DNA of 64,000 nt, from assembly GCA_000432435.1 (NCBI GenBank), contig HF993135.1:121216-185215 (forward strand). Direction: 5' to 3'. The notes beneath the pieces were generated by a model. The model worked only from the letters and a program-made list of their open reading frames with translations, searched no databases and had not been told where the DNA came from. A program made the translations under genes and the position numbers. This DNA comes from Eubacterium sp. CAG:180 (GTDB lineage Bacteria > Bacillota > Clostridia > Oscillospirales > Acutalibacteraceae). This document shows positions 41,019 through 49,875 of the stretch, piece by piece; the stretch's first letter is position 1; each line of letters opens with the position of its first letter.

Positions 41019-43724
41019 TTACTTATTTATAAGCTTATTTAAGCTCTCATCGAGCAATTTCATCTTTTCGGTATATTCACAGAGAGCCTTTCTCTGCGCT
41101 TCTACAACCTTTTCGGGAGCCTTAGAGACGAAATTCGGATTGTTGAGCTTGCTGTTTACAAAGTCAATATCCTTTTGGAGCTTCTCCTTCTCCTTATTGA
41201 GTCTCTCCCTTTCGGCCTCAAAGTCAACAAGCTCATCCATCGGGATATAAATTCTTGCGCTCTCGGTGATTATGGAAACAGCCTTATCCATACCGTCGAA
41301 TTTTTCACCGACGGACACGTCGCTTGCCGACGAAAGACGCTTAAAGAACTCAGTTCCCTTTTTAAAGGTATCGCCGTTCAATGTCTCAATAAACACCTGC
41401 GCCTTTTTAGACGGAGCAACGTTCATTTCGGCACGGCGGTTACGTACCGCCTTTACGGCTGTCATAATTTTATTCATCTGTGCCTCTTCTTCCGGGAACG
41501 AGAGAGCCTCGCTGAATTCAGCCCAGGGTGACAGCATTATCGTATCGCCGTCATGCGGAAGGGTCTGCCATATCTCCTCGGTTATAAACGGCATAAACGG
41601 ATGCAAGAGCTTCAGCGTGTTTGACATAACATATACGAGCACCGCTTTTGCCGTCTCTTTTGCCTTTTCGTCATTGCCGCCGAGACGTATCTTCGAAAGC
41701 TCTATATACCAATCGCAGAAAACATCCCATATAAAGTCGTACAGCTTCTGGACAGCCATACCGAGCTCATATTTTTCAAGCGAATCGGTAACGTCTTTTA
41801 CAAGGTCGTTGTAAAGGCTTAAAATCCACTTATCCTCGAGAGCGAGCCCCTCGGGAATATGCGGAGCTTTTTCATCGTCGCCGAGGTTCATAAGAATAAA
41901 TCTTGCCGCATTCCAAATTTTATTGGCAAAGTTACGGCTCGCCTCAACTCTCTCGTCGGAGAAACGCATATCGTTTCCGGGACTGTTGCCCGTTGCAAGT
42001 GTAAATCTCAGAGCGTCCGCTCCGTATTTGTCGATTATCTCAAGCGGGTCAATGCCGTTGCCGAGAGACTTTGACATTTTTCTGCCCTGAGCGTCTCTTA
42101 CAAGCCCGTGTATCAAAACCGTATCAAACGGCGCCTTACCCGTATATTTAAGTCCCGAGAATATCATACGGCTCACCCAGAAGCCTATAATATCATAGCC
42201 TGTAACGAGCGTATTTGTCGGGTAATAATGCTCAAGGTCTGCAGTCTTTTCGGGCCAGCCGAGCGTTGAGAACGGCCAAAGAGCCGAAGAGAACCACGTA
42301 TCGAGCGTGTCGGGGTCCTGTTTCACATTACTGCTTCCGCAATGAGGGCAAGCCGTAATGTCCGACTTTGAAACCGTAGTGGCACCGCAGTCGTCGCAAT
42401 ACCACGCAGGTATACGGTGGCCCCACCAGAGCTGACGCGAAATACACCAATCTCTCGTACCGCGCATCCAGCTCATATAATTCTTTTTAAATCTGTCGGG
42501 AACGAATTTGATGTCGCCCTTTTCAACAGCCTCTATTGCAGGTCCCGCAAGCGGGTCCATCTTTACAAACCATTGCTTTGACACCATGGGCTCGATATCG
42601 GTATGGCAGCGGTAGCACGTACCTACGTCATGCTTTAAAGGCTCAATACATTTGATGTATCCGCCATCCTCAAGATCCTTTACTATCGCCTTGCGGGCTT
42701 CGAGGGTAGTCATACCGGCGTATTTGCCGCAGTCAAGGACCTCCGGCTCATCCTTTGAAGCCTTGCCGCTGCGGCGAAGCTCATCGGCAAATTCCTTATC
42801 CGCCTTGCCTGTCATATGGCCGTCATACGTAAATGTGCGCACGATAGGCAGATTGTGGCGAAGGCCGACTTCAAAGTCGTTGGGGTCGTGTGCCGGAGTT
42901 ATTTTAACTACGCCCGTACCCTTTGTCATATCGGCGTGTTCATCGCAAACTATCGGTATTTCCTTATTGAGAAGCGGCAGTATAACATGGCAACCGTGGA
43001 GATGCTTATATCTCGGGTCGTCGGCATTTATCGCAACCGCTGTATCGCCGAGCATGGTTTCGGGTCTTGTTGTGGCAAGCTCAAGCTTCTCACCCGTCTC
43101 CTTTACCGTGTAAAGAAGATGCCAGAAGTTGGATTCCTTTTCCTCATATTCAACCTCGGCGTCGGATATTGAGGTATTACAGTGCGGACACCAGTTTACC
43201 ATACGGTTGCCGCGATAAATAAGCCCCTCGTCATAGAGCTTTACAAAAACCTCGCGCACCGCCTTACTGCAGCCCTCGTCAAGAGTGAAGCGTTCTCTGT
43301 CCCAATCGCAGGAGGAGCCCATCTTTTTGAGCTGCTCTATTATTCTGCCGCCGTACTTTGCTTTCCAGTCCCATGCACGCTCGAGGAACTTATCTCTGCC
43401 GATGTCCTCCTTGGTTATGCCCTCTTTGCGCATAGCCTCTACTATTTTGGCTTCCGTGGCTATTGACGCGTGATCCGTGCCGGGAACCCAAAGGGTATCA
43501 TAGCCTGCCATACGGTGATATCTTATCAGTATATCCTGAAGAGTATTGTCAAGCGCGTGACCCATGTGAAGCTGACCCGTAATATTGGGAGGCGGAATAA
43601 CTATTGTGTATGTCTTTTTCCCCTCTTGACGCTCGGCATGAAAATACTTATGCTCGAGCCATGTCTTGTAAATACGGTCTTCAACATTTTTCGGATCGTA
43701 CTTTTTTGCAAGCTCCTTGCTCAT
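41019..43724 (-). CDS. valS: Valyl-tRNA synthetase
   Basis: Charges tRNA-Val. 901 residues, full length. HIGH motif in PPNITGQLHMGHALDNTLQD, CP1 editing domain in the middle (ATTRPETMLGDTAVAI), KMSKS motif as GRKMSKSLGNG. The zinc-like pairs CDDCGATT and CPHCGSSN are present. C-terminal coiled coil (ERERLNKEKEKLQKDIDF). Start ATG 43724 with AGGAGG. Regulated by the T-box in its leader. Confidence 0.98.
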   Translation of the reverse strand: MSKELAKKYDPKNVEDRIYKTWLEHKYFHAERQEGKKTYTIVIPPPNITGQLHMGHALDNTLQDILIRYHRMAGYDTLWVPGTDHASIATEAKIVEAMRKEGITKEDIGRDKFLERAWDWKAKYGGRIIEQLKKMGSSCDWDRERFTLDEGCSKAVREVFVKLYDEGLIYRGNRMVNWCPHCNTSISDAEVEYEEKESNFWHLLYTVKETGEKLELATTRPETMLGDTAVAINADDPRYKHLHGCHVILPLLNKEIPIVCDEHADMTKGTGVVKITPAHDPNDFEVGLRHNLPIVRTFTYDGHMTGKADKEFADELRRSGKASKDEPEVLDCGKYAGMTTLEARKAIVKDLEDGGYIKCIEPLKHDVGTCYRCHTDIEPMVSKQWFVKMDPLAGPAIEAVEKGDIKFVPDRFKKNYMSWMRGTRDWCISRQLWWGHRIPAWYCDDCGATTVSKSDITACPHCGSSNVKQDPDTLDTWFSSALWPFSTLGWPEKTADLEHYYPTNTLVTGYDIIGFWVSRMIFSGLKYTGKAPFDTVLIHGLVRDAQGRKMSKSLGNGIDPLEIIDKYGADALRFTLATGNSPGNDMRFSDERVEASRNFANKIWNAARFILMNLGDDEKAPHIPEGLALEDKWILSLYNDLVKDVTDSLEKYELGMAVQKLYDFIWDVFCDWYIELSKIRLGGNDEKAKETAKAVLVYVMSNTLKLLHPFMPFITEEIWQTLPHDGDTIMLSPWAEFSEALSFPEEEAQMNKIMTAVKAVRNRRAEMNVAPSKKAQVFIETLNGDTFKKGTEFFKRLSSASDVSVGEKFDGMDKAVSIITESARIYIPMDELVDFEAERERLNKEKEKLQKDIDFVNSKLNNPNFVSKAPEKVVEAQRKALCEYTEKMKLLDESLNKLINK

Positions 43725-43756
43725 TATTTATCCTCCTGTAAAACATAAATTACAAA

Positions 43757-43993
43757 ATAAAAACGCCTCATACAAAAGTATGAGGCGAAAATTACCGCGG
43801 TACCACTCATTTTGCCGTAAAAAACGGCCGCTCTGTGCCTTTAACGGCGGCAAACCGTCTTTGCTTAATGTAGTTTCGGCAAAGACGCTCAAAAGTGACG
43901 ACGGAAAACGCCGAATACCGCTTCGCACCGAACAGCGGCTCTCTTAAAATGCGCATCGCTTTCCTTAAGCTTTTTCAACGCGTTTGAACTATT
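43757..43993 (-). promoter_or_regulatory. T-box riboswitch of valS
   Basis: On the minus strand the T-box sequence AATGAGTGGTACCGCGGTAA (43811-43792) is intact. The terminator CGCCTCATAC-TTTT-GTATGAGGCG (43787-43764) followed by a T run comes right after it. Stem I begins near 43960 with an AAGAGAGCC bulge motif. A GTC (Val) specifier is expected, but I could not place the specifier loop with certainty. Uncharged tRNA-Val would stabilise the antiterminator. Confidence 0.93.
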
Positions 43994-43999
43994 TATAAT

Positions 44000-44028
44000 A
44001 TTTTATCATTCCGTACCCGTTATGTCAA
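44000..44028 (-). promoter_or_regulatory. valS promoter
   Basis: Minus strand TTGACA (44028-44023), 17 bp, TAAAAT (44005-44000). It abuts the 3' end of the upstream gene. Confidence 0.85.
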
Positions 44029-44034
44029 ACAAAA

Positions 44035-44541
44035 CTATTTGTTCACGACGGTTATTTTATCTCTGTATTCCGACAAGAACAGCCTTATATCATGGCTTGT
44101 GTCGGGAGAACCGTTTACGGTGATATTTTCGGCTCCGTAAATGAAACGGCTAACCGTATCCACGCAGTCCTCATCCATATTTTCTTTTGTTGTAAATGAA
44201 AACTCGAACGGAGTTTTATCCTTATTGGTTACAACCAGGGTATCGGTCTTTTGATAGAAGGTGGGATAATATCCGCCCGACGAAGCCGGCACAAGGTCGA
44301 ACTGATATTTATTGGAATCATAAAACCATGCGCTTGCCGTTCCCTTTACGGTTACATTGTATATTCCGTCGTAAGGAGTGTCTCCGGCAATTCTCGTAAC
44401 CGTTATGCTGTTGACATTAAAATCTATTTTATGCCATCTGTTTTTATAGAGGTTGCAGCCCACGATTACCAGCCATATAAACAAAGCTGTAACAAAGATG
44501 CCGAGTACGGTAACGGCTGCCTTTTTCTTTTTTGTTTCCAT
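44035..44541 (-). CDS. Membrane-anchored protein of unknown function
   Basis: 168 residues. Basic N-terminus METKKKKAAV, then one membrane span (VLGIFVTALFIWLVIVGC). An extracytoplasmic beta-rich domain follows (NVNSITVTRIAGDTPYDGIYNVTVKG..., PFEFSFTTKENMDEDCVDTVSRFIYG). No family recognised. The Cys at the end of the hydrophobic stretch is not in a lipobox. It stands alone upstream of valS and appears intact. Confidence 0.7.
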   Translation of the reverse strand: METKKKKAAVTVLGIFVTALFIWLVIVGCNLYKNRWHKIDFNVNSITVTRIAGDTPYDGIYNVTVKGTASAWFYDSNKYQFDLVPASSGGYYPTFYQKTDTLVVTNKDKTPFEFSFTTKENMDEDCVDTVSRFIYGAENITVNGSPDTSHDIRLFLSEYRDKITVVNK

Positions 44542-44620
44542 TATATATAAGACCGTCCTTATTTTCGTGTAATACTCAATATTATAATCAAATTCGGCAA
44601 AAAAGCAACATTTAATTTCT

Positions 44621-45334
44621 TTAACGGTTTTTAATATAGTCTATCAGAGCTTCCGCGCTGCACTCCGGCAGCTCAAGCTCGTTTTGCGGCTCCGGGATAT
44701 CCGAAAGACGGTGCGCGTCGGAATTTACAAAAAGCTTCATATTGCCAAGGCATGGATTTTCCGCCGAAAGCTTTTTTTCGTCTGCATACCGCGACAAGCC
44801 CGCCGCCTTGAAGGTCGGAGTCTCCGGAAAGGTGCCGAGCACCGATAAAATACTGTAAGAGCTTCTGTCTATATGCGCCGGAAAACACACGCCGCCGTAT
44901 GACGAGACCGCTTTTACCGTTTCGCTCTCGGTAATATCAGACGCCACGGTCAAAAGCCGTTTTTCGTATCCTATTATATTATCCTTTTCGTCCGTTATAA
45001 TCTGCTCGCCGAATATTTCGGGTCGGTTTATAATATCGGGCATTTTGTCGTATACAAAATCAGAAAATTCTTTTGCGGCGTCAAGCGACGGGAAAAGGCA
45101 AACATTGTGTATCTCCTCGGCGGTGCAAAGCTCCATTCCGGGTACAACGACAAGTCCTGCCGCCTCGCCTGCCCTTACTGCCGCAGGGCAATTGAGGCAC
45201 GAATTATGATCTGTGACGGCTATCATATCATACCCTAAAAGCTTGGCGAGATTTACCGCGTTATAAGGAGTCATATCATCGTCTCCGCACGGCGACAGAC
45301 AGGTGTGCATATGTAAATCGGCCTTTATAATCAT
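44621..45334 (-). CDS. PHP-domain phosphoesterase
   Basis: 237 residues with the PHP metal-site motifs: ADLHMHTCLSPCGDDDMTP, AVTDHNSCLNCPAAV, PGMELCTAEEIHN, ACFPAHIDRSS-like GGVCFPAHIDRSSY, and KLFVNSDAHRLSDI. PHP proteins hydrolyse phosphate esters; the substrate is unknown. Its start overlaps the DRTGG-domain gene by 4 bp. It is the last gene of the five-gene hydS operon, and PHP proteins recur beside this class of hydrogenase-like genes, suggesting a signalling role. Confidence 0.9.
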   Translation of the reverse strand: MIIKADLHMHTCLSPCGDDDMTPYNAVNLAKLLGYDMIAVTDHNSCLNCPAAVRAGEAAGLVVVPGMELCTAEEIHNVCLFPSLDAAKEFSDFVYDKMPDIINRPEIFGEQIITDEKDNIIGYEKRLLTVASDITESETVKAVSSYGGVCFPAHIDRSSYSILSVLGTFPETPTFKAAGLSRYADEKKLSAENPCLGNMKLFVNSDAHRLSDIPEPQNELELPECSAEALIDYIKNR

Positions 45335-45657
45335 AGCAGACCGGAAAGCTTGGCGGATAGTGAAAATGCATCCTCTGCCGAAGAGAGAATGTTAACACCC
45401 TGCTCTTTAGCCTTTTCGAGCGCGTCACCGTCAAGTGTAGAATTTTCACACAGAACTATCGCCGCACAATCAGACAGCACCGCCACCGCCACGGCATTGA
45501 CGTTCCCCATAACGGTAAACCAGCAGTCGCCGCACTTTGCATGCGACATAACAAAGCTCAGTAAATCGCCGCAGTAACCGCCCTCGACCTCTTTGGACGG
45601 CTCCGCTTCGTTTAAGAAGCTCAAGCCGAGCTTTTCAGAAATTTCTTTTATGTTCAT
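45331..45657 (-). CDS. DRTGG-like domain protein (divergent)
   Basis: 108 residues. The pattern LGLSFLNEAEPSKEVEGGYCGDLLSFVMSHAKCGDCWFTVMGN..AVAVAVLSDCAAIVLCEN follows the fold of the DRTGG domain: an EVxGGYCGDLLS block replaces DREVxxxxxSDMLS, then a Rossmann-like alternation. Unlike the operon's first protein it is Cys-rich (five Cys). DRTGG domains are regulatory modules in phosphotransacetylase and other proteins; ligand unknown. Starts 12 bp after hydS and overlaps the PHP gene by 4 bp. Confidence 0.75.
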   Translation of the reverse strand: MNIKEISEKLGLSFLNEAEPSKEVEGGYCGDLLSFVMSHAKCGDCWFTVMGNVNAVAVAVLSDCAAIVLCENSTLDGDALEKAKEQGVNILSSAEDAFSLSAKLSGLL

Positions 45658-45669
45658 ATTTTCTCCGTT

Positions 45670-46974
45670 TCACTCGTTTTTCTCCGTTTTTCTGAACGGC
45701 GCAGGTATCGGAATATAGTTGTTTTTATCGGTATTTTCACGCGAGAAGAATACGCAGTCCTCTATAGACGCTTTTCCGCGCACTATATCCTCGGCAAGGT
45801 CGCTGCAGGACGGTGCTCCGCACGTTCCGCAATCGAGTCCCGGAAGAGAGCTTTCTATTTTCTTCATCTCGCCCATTTTTTGTAAAGCCTCGCCCATATC
45901 GTCGGAAAGGCGCATAACGGGCAGTTCTTTCAGCGGATTATCCCAACGCATATAGCGCGGAACGGTTTTTATTTCAAGATGATTGCAGGACACCGGCATA
46001 TATTTTCTCAGATGCTGTATGCGTGCCTTTGCGACATACGGATTTTCGACTGTCAGCGGCCCGCCGACGCATCCGCCCGGACAGGCGTTAAGCTCGATAA
46101 AATCGAGGTCCGAAAGCTTTTCGTCCTCTATCTCCTCGAGCACCTTTATAACGTTTTCTATGCCGTCCGCCGCTAAATATCGGTCGGTGAGAAGTGCCGA
46201 GGCTTCGCCGCCGGATGACGCCCACGAAACTCCGATTATGCCGGAATCGCGTAAAAGCTCTGTTTTGTCCGTATTTTCCATTTCATGCAAAAGTGACGGA
46301 TAAATATCCTTTATGCCGAACACGCCGTCCACATTGGAGCCGTTGTTGCATATAGGCTGTTTTATGGCTGTGATTTTCGCCGTACACGGCGTTATGAAAA
46401 ATATTCCTATATCGGATTTTGAATATCCCGTTCGTTTTACCGCACGCTCTCTCGCAAGACGCGCAGCCTCCTCCATGGGCGGGTTAAAATCAAGCACGTT
46501 CTCGATAAGATTTGGGAAACGCACCCTTATAAGCCTTACTACGGCAGGGCACGCTGAGGATATTACGGGCTTTTTTCTGCCCGAATGTGACAGCTCCGCC
46601 CTTGTAGCCTCTGACACTATCTCGGCACCCTTTGACACCTCAAACACATCGTCAAAGCCAAGCTTTTTAAGCGCGGTCAGCACATAATCGGTATCGTCGA
46701 GATTGTTAAACTGACCGTACAGCGTAGGCGCGGGCAAGGCTATGCGATATTTGTATTTTTGAAGCTCGTCAAAGGAGTATTTCTCGGCATACTTCGCGTG
46801 ATGCGGACAAATTCTGATACATTCACCGCAGTCAATACACCGCTCCGAAATTATATATGCCTTACCGCGGCGCACTCTTATGGCTCCCGTCGGGCAACGC
46901 TTTATGCAGTTGGTGCATCCCATACACTTGCTTTCGTCCAGACGTACGGAATGAAAAAAGCCGCTCTTTTCCAT
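45670..46974 (-). CDS. hydS: Sensory-type (HydS/group C-D-like) [FeFe]-hydrogenase-related protein
   Basis: 434 residues. Two N-terminal 4Fe-4S motifs (CMGCTNCIKRCP 17-28; CIDCGECIRICP 46-57). The H-cluster domain has all four ligand Cys: C142 (SSACPAVVRL), C197 (ITPCTAK), C298 and C302 (NACPGGCVGG). The residue before C142, Cys in catalytic enzymes and needed for proton transfer, is Ala141, as in sensory HydS proteins. The C-terminus adds a 4Fe-4S FeS domain (C382, C385, C390, C407: CGTCGAPSC). No PAS domain inside. With DRTGG, ATPase and PHP neighbours, a redox or H2 sensing role is likely (inference); bulk H2 production is unlikely. Confidence 0.88.
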   Translation of the reverse strand: MEKSGFFHSVRLDESKCMGCTNCIKRCPTGAIRVRRGKAYIISERCIDCGECIRICPHHAKYAEKYSFDELQKYKYRIALPAPTLYGQFNNLDDTDYVLTALKKLGFDDVFEVSKGAEIVSEATRAELSHSGRKKPVISSACPAVVRLIRVRFPNLIENVLDFNPPMEEAARLARERAVKRTGYSKSDIGIFFITPCTAKITAIKQPICNNGSNVDGVFGIKDIYPSLLHEMENTDKTELLRDSGIIGVSWASSGGEASALLTDRYLAADGIENVIKVLEEIEDEKLSDLDFIELNACPGGCVGGPLTVENPYVAKARIQHLRKYMPVSCNHLEIKTVPRYMRWDNPLKELPVMRLSDDMGEALQKMGEMKKIESSLPGLDCGTCGAPSCSDLAEDIVRGKASIEDCVFFSRENTDKNNYIPIPAPFRKTEKNE

Positions 46975-46999
46975 TGCAGTTACTCCGTGATTATATAAT

Positions 47000-47425
47000 T
47001 TATCTGTTTGTATACACCTTCAGCCGCATGGTTGTGCCCTTGCCGACCAAAGTATCTATTAACATTTCATCAGTATACTTTTTTATATTGGGAAGCCCCA
47101 TTCCGGCACCGAAGCCGAGAGCACGCACATTGTCGGGAGCCGTGGAATATCCCTCCTTCATTGCCAGAGCAACATCGGGTATTCCCGGTCCGTCATCCGA
47201 CAAAACCATAGAGATGACATCGGGGTCAATATCCACGTCTATCCTGCCGCCGCCCGCGTGTATTACCATATTTATTTCGCCCTCATAAAGAGCTATTACC
47301 GTATTCCTGATTACCTCGGGAGAAAATCCGAGCTTCTTAAGGTGAGCCTTTACGTCACCGGACGCCTCGCCCGCCCTTGTGAAATCATCGCCCGGAACAT
47401 CATAATGAAGCGTGATAACGCTCAT
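47000..47425 (-). CDS. Anti-sigma-factor-like ATP-binding protein (HATPase_c)
   Basis: 141 residues of the GHKL ATPase fold, RsbW/SpoIIAB-like. N box ALYEGEINMVIHA, G1 LSDDGPGIPD, G2 LGFGAGMGLPNIKKYTD. The N box has Glu then Asn as in active serine kinases of this type. It lacks a phosphoacceptor domain. Start ATG 47425 overlaps the upstream DRTGG gene by 4 bp. Probably the signalling or switch partner of HydS; no anti-anti-sigma partner seen. Confidence 0.9.
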   Translation of the reverse strand: MSVITLHYDVPGDDFTRAGEASGDVKAHLKKLGFSPEVIRNTVIALYEGEINMVIHAGGGRIDVDIDPDVISMVLSDDGPGIPDVALAMKEGYSTAPDNVRALGFGAGMGLPNIKKYTDEMLIDTLVGKGTTMRLKVYTNR

Positions 47426-47772
47426 TTCGCCTCACCTCCGCCAAGTCCTTTTTCATACAGCAGGCCGCATGACGAAAACATAGGGAGCTTTGTTGTAAGC
47501 AATATAATATCAAGATTTTCGGCAAGCTCCGTCATATCTCGGTCGGGGCGTTTACCGCGCACAAAAACCACGCATTTCATATCCATCATCTCGGCGGTTC
47601 TTATCACCTGCGGATTAACAAGCCCTGTGAGCAGAACTGCCTGCTGCTTGACAAACGCAAGAACGTCGCTCATCATATCGCTTCCGCATGCATCGTTTAC
47701 TTCTCTGTCAAGGCAGTCGCCGCCGCAAACAACCTCGGCGGAAAGTATGTTTTGTATTTCTCTGACAGTCAT
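47422..47772 (-). CDS. DRTGG-domain protein
   Basis: 116 residues, first gene of the hydS operon. Clear DRTGG pattern: EVVCGGDCLDREVNDACGSD, MMSDVLAFVKQQAVLLTGL, NPQVIRTAEMMDMKCVVFVRGKRP. Start ATG 47772 with CGGAGG. The same domain occurs again in divergent form as the fourth gene. Likely a small-ligand sensing module; ligand unknown. Confidence 0.88.
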   Translation of the reverse strand: MTVREIQNILSAEVVCGGDCLDREVNDACGSDMMSDVLAFVKQQAVLLTGLVNPQVIRTAEMMDMKCVVFVRGKRPDRDMTELAENLDIILLTTKLPMFSSCGLLYEKGLGGGEAK

Positions 47773-47803
47773 ATATAGGACCTCCGAAAGAGTTGTATTT
47801 ATA

Positions 47804-47832
47804 ATTATACATAAAAATTACAGCTTTTTCAA
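47804..47832 (-). promoter_or_regulatory. hydS operon promoter
   Basis: Minus strand TTGAAA (47832-47827), 17 bp, TATAAT (47809-47804). Confidence 0.8.
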
Positions 47833-47860
47833 GTAATAAAAAGTAAATTTGCATAAAACA

Positions 47861-47896
47861 GGCGGGCTGTCAAGTGAAATCACTTCACAGTCCGCC
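47861..47896 (-). terminator. nagA terminator
   Basis: GGCGGGCTGTCAAGTGA (47861-47877) pairs with TCACTTCACAGTCCGCC (47880-47896), with small mismatches. Minus-strand exit TGTTTTATG. Confidence 0.8.
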
Positions 47897-47920
47897 GAGC
47901 ATGATAGTATTTTTTTACGC

Positions 47921-49081
47921 TCACGCCTTTACGACGATTCCGCCTACCATAACAAAGGAAATGTTTATGTCGTCGTCAAACATAATAAGGTCAGCATCAA
48001 AGTCTTTTTCGATTTTACCCTTTTCACCGTCAAGGCCTATTACCCTTGCCGGAGTAAGAGAGGCCATTTTTACCGCGTCGCAAAGCGGTACTCCGACCCT
48101 TTTATACATATTTCTCACAAGTCTGTCAGTTGTGGCTACGCTTCCCGCTATGCAAGAGCGGTCGGCAAGCTTCATAACGCCGTCCTCATAAATCGCCGGA
48201 ACGCCGTTTTTCTGCATAACAAGCGTGCCCTCTTTTGTCTCGGTCGCCGAATACTCAAGCCCGTCGGTGATAAGATACATTTTATCGGCGCCCTTACATC
48301 TGTAAATCAGCTTTAAAACACCTAACGGCAAATGGCACAAATCGGCTATTACCTGAGCCGTTAATTCGTCGTGAGTCAGTGCCGCCTCAACTGTGCCTGC
48401 GTGCCTGAAAATTCCGCGTTTATAGCAAGATGTACAGGCATTATAAAGATGTGTTACATCGGAATACCCGTGTTTTATTGCCTCCTGAGCCGTATCGTAA
48501 TCCCCGGAGGAATGGGCTATCGACGCCACAATGCCGCGCTTTTTAAGCTCCTCACCGAGCACCATACCGCCGTCGGTTTCGGGAGCGGCACCCATTATTT
48601 TAAGTCCGTCCCACAAATCAAGCAGACTCTCGTACTCATTTTGCGACGGCACCAATATGTTTTCGGGGCTCTGCGCTCCGCACATTTCGGGCGACAAAAA
48701 CGGACCCTCAAGATGTGCACCGAGAATATTTGATGTTTTACAAATCCGCTTTGCCTCTTTGATATTTAAAAGCGCGGTTTTAAGCTGAGCAATAGGCGCG
48801 GCAAGCGTTGTCGGCAATATGGATGTAGTGCCGTAATTCATATGAGCCGTTGCCATTTTCACAATATCCTCCGGCGTGCCCATAGCGGAATATCCGCCGC
48901 CGCCGTGAACGTGGAGATCTATAAAACCGGGTGACAAATATTTGCCGTTTCCGTCGATTACCTCTTCATTTTCGGCTTCACGGGCAGTTTTTCCGACCTC
49001 GGTTATCTTACCGTTCGCCGTTCTGACGAAGCCGTCCGTTATTTCGTTTTCACCGATTATTTTAACGTTCTTTATCAGCAA
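47921..49081 (-). CDS. nagA: N-acetylglucosamine-6-phosphate deacetylase
   Basis: Removes acetate from GlcNAc-6-P, leading to fructose-6-P via NagB. About 386 residues from TTG 49081 (AAAGGA 9 bp upstream, giving LLIKNVKIIG). A GTG at 49114 would overlap the phosphoesterase and has no ribosome site. Amidohydrolase metal motifs: PGFIDLHVHGGGGYSAMG, GAHLEGPFLSPEMCGAQ, ASIAHSSGDYDTAQ, DVTHLYNACTSCYKRG and late LITDGLEYSATE. NagB is not adjacent. Fits with the hexosaminidase-like and kinase genes in this window. Confidence 0.95.
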   Translation of the reverse strand: MLIKNVKIIGENEITDGFVRTANGKITEVGKTAREAENEEVIDGNGKYLSPGFIDLHVHGGGGYSAMGTPEDIVKMATAHMNYGTTSILPTTLAAPIAQLKTALLNIKEAKRICKTSNILGAHLEGPFLSPEMCGAQSPENILVPSQNEYESLLDLWDGLKIMGAAPETDGGMVLGEELKKRGIVASIAHSSGDYDTAQEAIKHGYSDVTHLYNACTSCYKRGIFRHAGTVEAALTHDELTAQVIADLCHLPLGVLKLIYRCKGADKMYLITDGLEYSATETKEGTLVMQKNGVPAIYEDGVMKLADRSCIAGSVATTDRLVRNMYKRVGVPLCDAVKMASLTPARVIGLDGEKGKIEKDFDADLIMFDDDINISFVMVGGIVVKA

Positions 49082-49103
49082 ATCAAACAGTCCTTTCCGC
49101 CTT

Positions 49104-49580
49104 TTAAAGCTCACGGGATAAATCCGCGGTATAGCAAAGTATTCCGTTATCCGTTATATCGACTATGCCGTAAGAGCCGTCGCGTATGCTGCCGGGGCAC
49201 ATCACATACATATTGTCAATATACTCCGATTTCGGGATATGTGTGTGACCGTATAAAACTATGTCGGCGCATTTTTCTTTTGCGGCGCACAAAAGCTCCT
49301 CGGTACCGTGCTTTACCCCTCTTGTGTGACCGTGAAGGATAAACACGGTTTTTCCGCCGCAAGCAAACGTCTCTTCGCTCGGCAGGCTCGAATAAACATC
49401 ACAGTTACCCCTAACCGAATGCACCTCTTTAAGCGATAGCAGAGACGACATTTTTTCGCATTGAAAATCCTCTTCGCCGTCGCCGAGGAATACAACAACA
49501 TCGGCTTCCCTGTGCAGCTTTACCGCCATCATAAGCGAGATTTTGTCACGGTGCGAATCCGAAAGCACAAGTATTCTCAT
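49104..49580 (-). CDS. YfcE/MJ0936-family metallophosphoesterase
   Basis: 158 residues, compact single domain. Metal ligands: LVLSDSHRD (D, H), VVFLGDGEEDF, VRGNCDVYS, ILHGHTRG and VLYGHTHIPKSE. This small family hydrolyses phosphodiesters in vitro; the physiological substrate is uncertain. Start ATG 49580. Directly upstream of nagA, whose start lies 22 bp beyond its end, so possibly one operon. Confidence 0.92.
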   Translation of the reverse strand: MRILVLSDSHRDKISLMMAVKLHREADVVVFLGDGEEDFQCEKMSSLLSLKEVHSVRGNCDVYSSLPSEETFACGGKTVFILHGHTRGVKHGTEELLCAAKEKCADIVLYGHTHIPKSEYIDNMYVMCPGSIRDGSYGIVDITDNGILCYTADLSREL

Positions 49581-49639
49581 TCATAAAACCCCCGTGAAAT
49601 TCATACTATACAGTATACCAAAATACGGAGGTAAAATCA

Positions 49640-49852
49640 ATGCAGAACGACAACATCGACGAGATAATAGACGGTATTAAAAGCCAAAAATCAAAAAAAG
49701 GCGCGGAAAAATTTTTAAAGAACAAGCTGTCGCCCGAGCAATCGAAAAAGCTCAGCGACGTTTTAAGCGATGAAAACGCCTTAAAAAATCTGCTGTCAAG
49801 TGACAGAGCCAAGGAGCTGTTTAAAAAGCTCGGCGGCAAAGACGCGGAATAA
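49640..49852 (+). CDS. Small uncharacterised protein (gene 1 of three-gene cassette)
   Basis: 70 residues, ATG 49640 behind ACGGAGG. Charged and helical: IIDGIKSQKSKKGAEKFLKNKL, PEQSKKLSDVLSDENALKNLL, RAKELFKKLGGK. Looks like two amphipathic helices with no membrane span. No family recognised. Downstream genes are 23 bp and 0 bp apart and also lack recognisable families, so the three form a small operon. Confidence 0.7.
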   Translation: MQNDNIDEIIDGIKSQKSKKGAEKFLKNKLSPEQSKKLSDVLSDENALKNLLSSDRAKELFKKLGGKDAE

Positions 49853-49875
49853 AGCACACCGAAAGGACAATTCTT

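Noticed and set aside
45670..46974. Catalytic (group A) [FeFe]-hydrogenase
   Set aside because: Ala replaces the proton-relay Cys before C142, the L1 block lacks TSCCPxW, the length is short, and the neighbours are signalling proteins.
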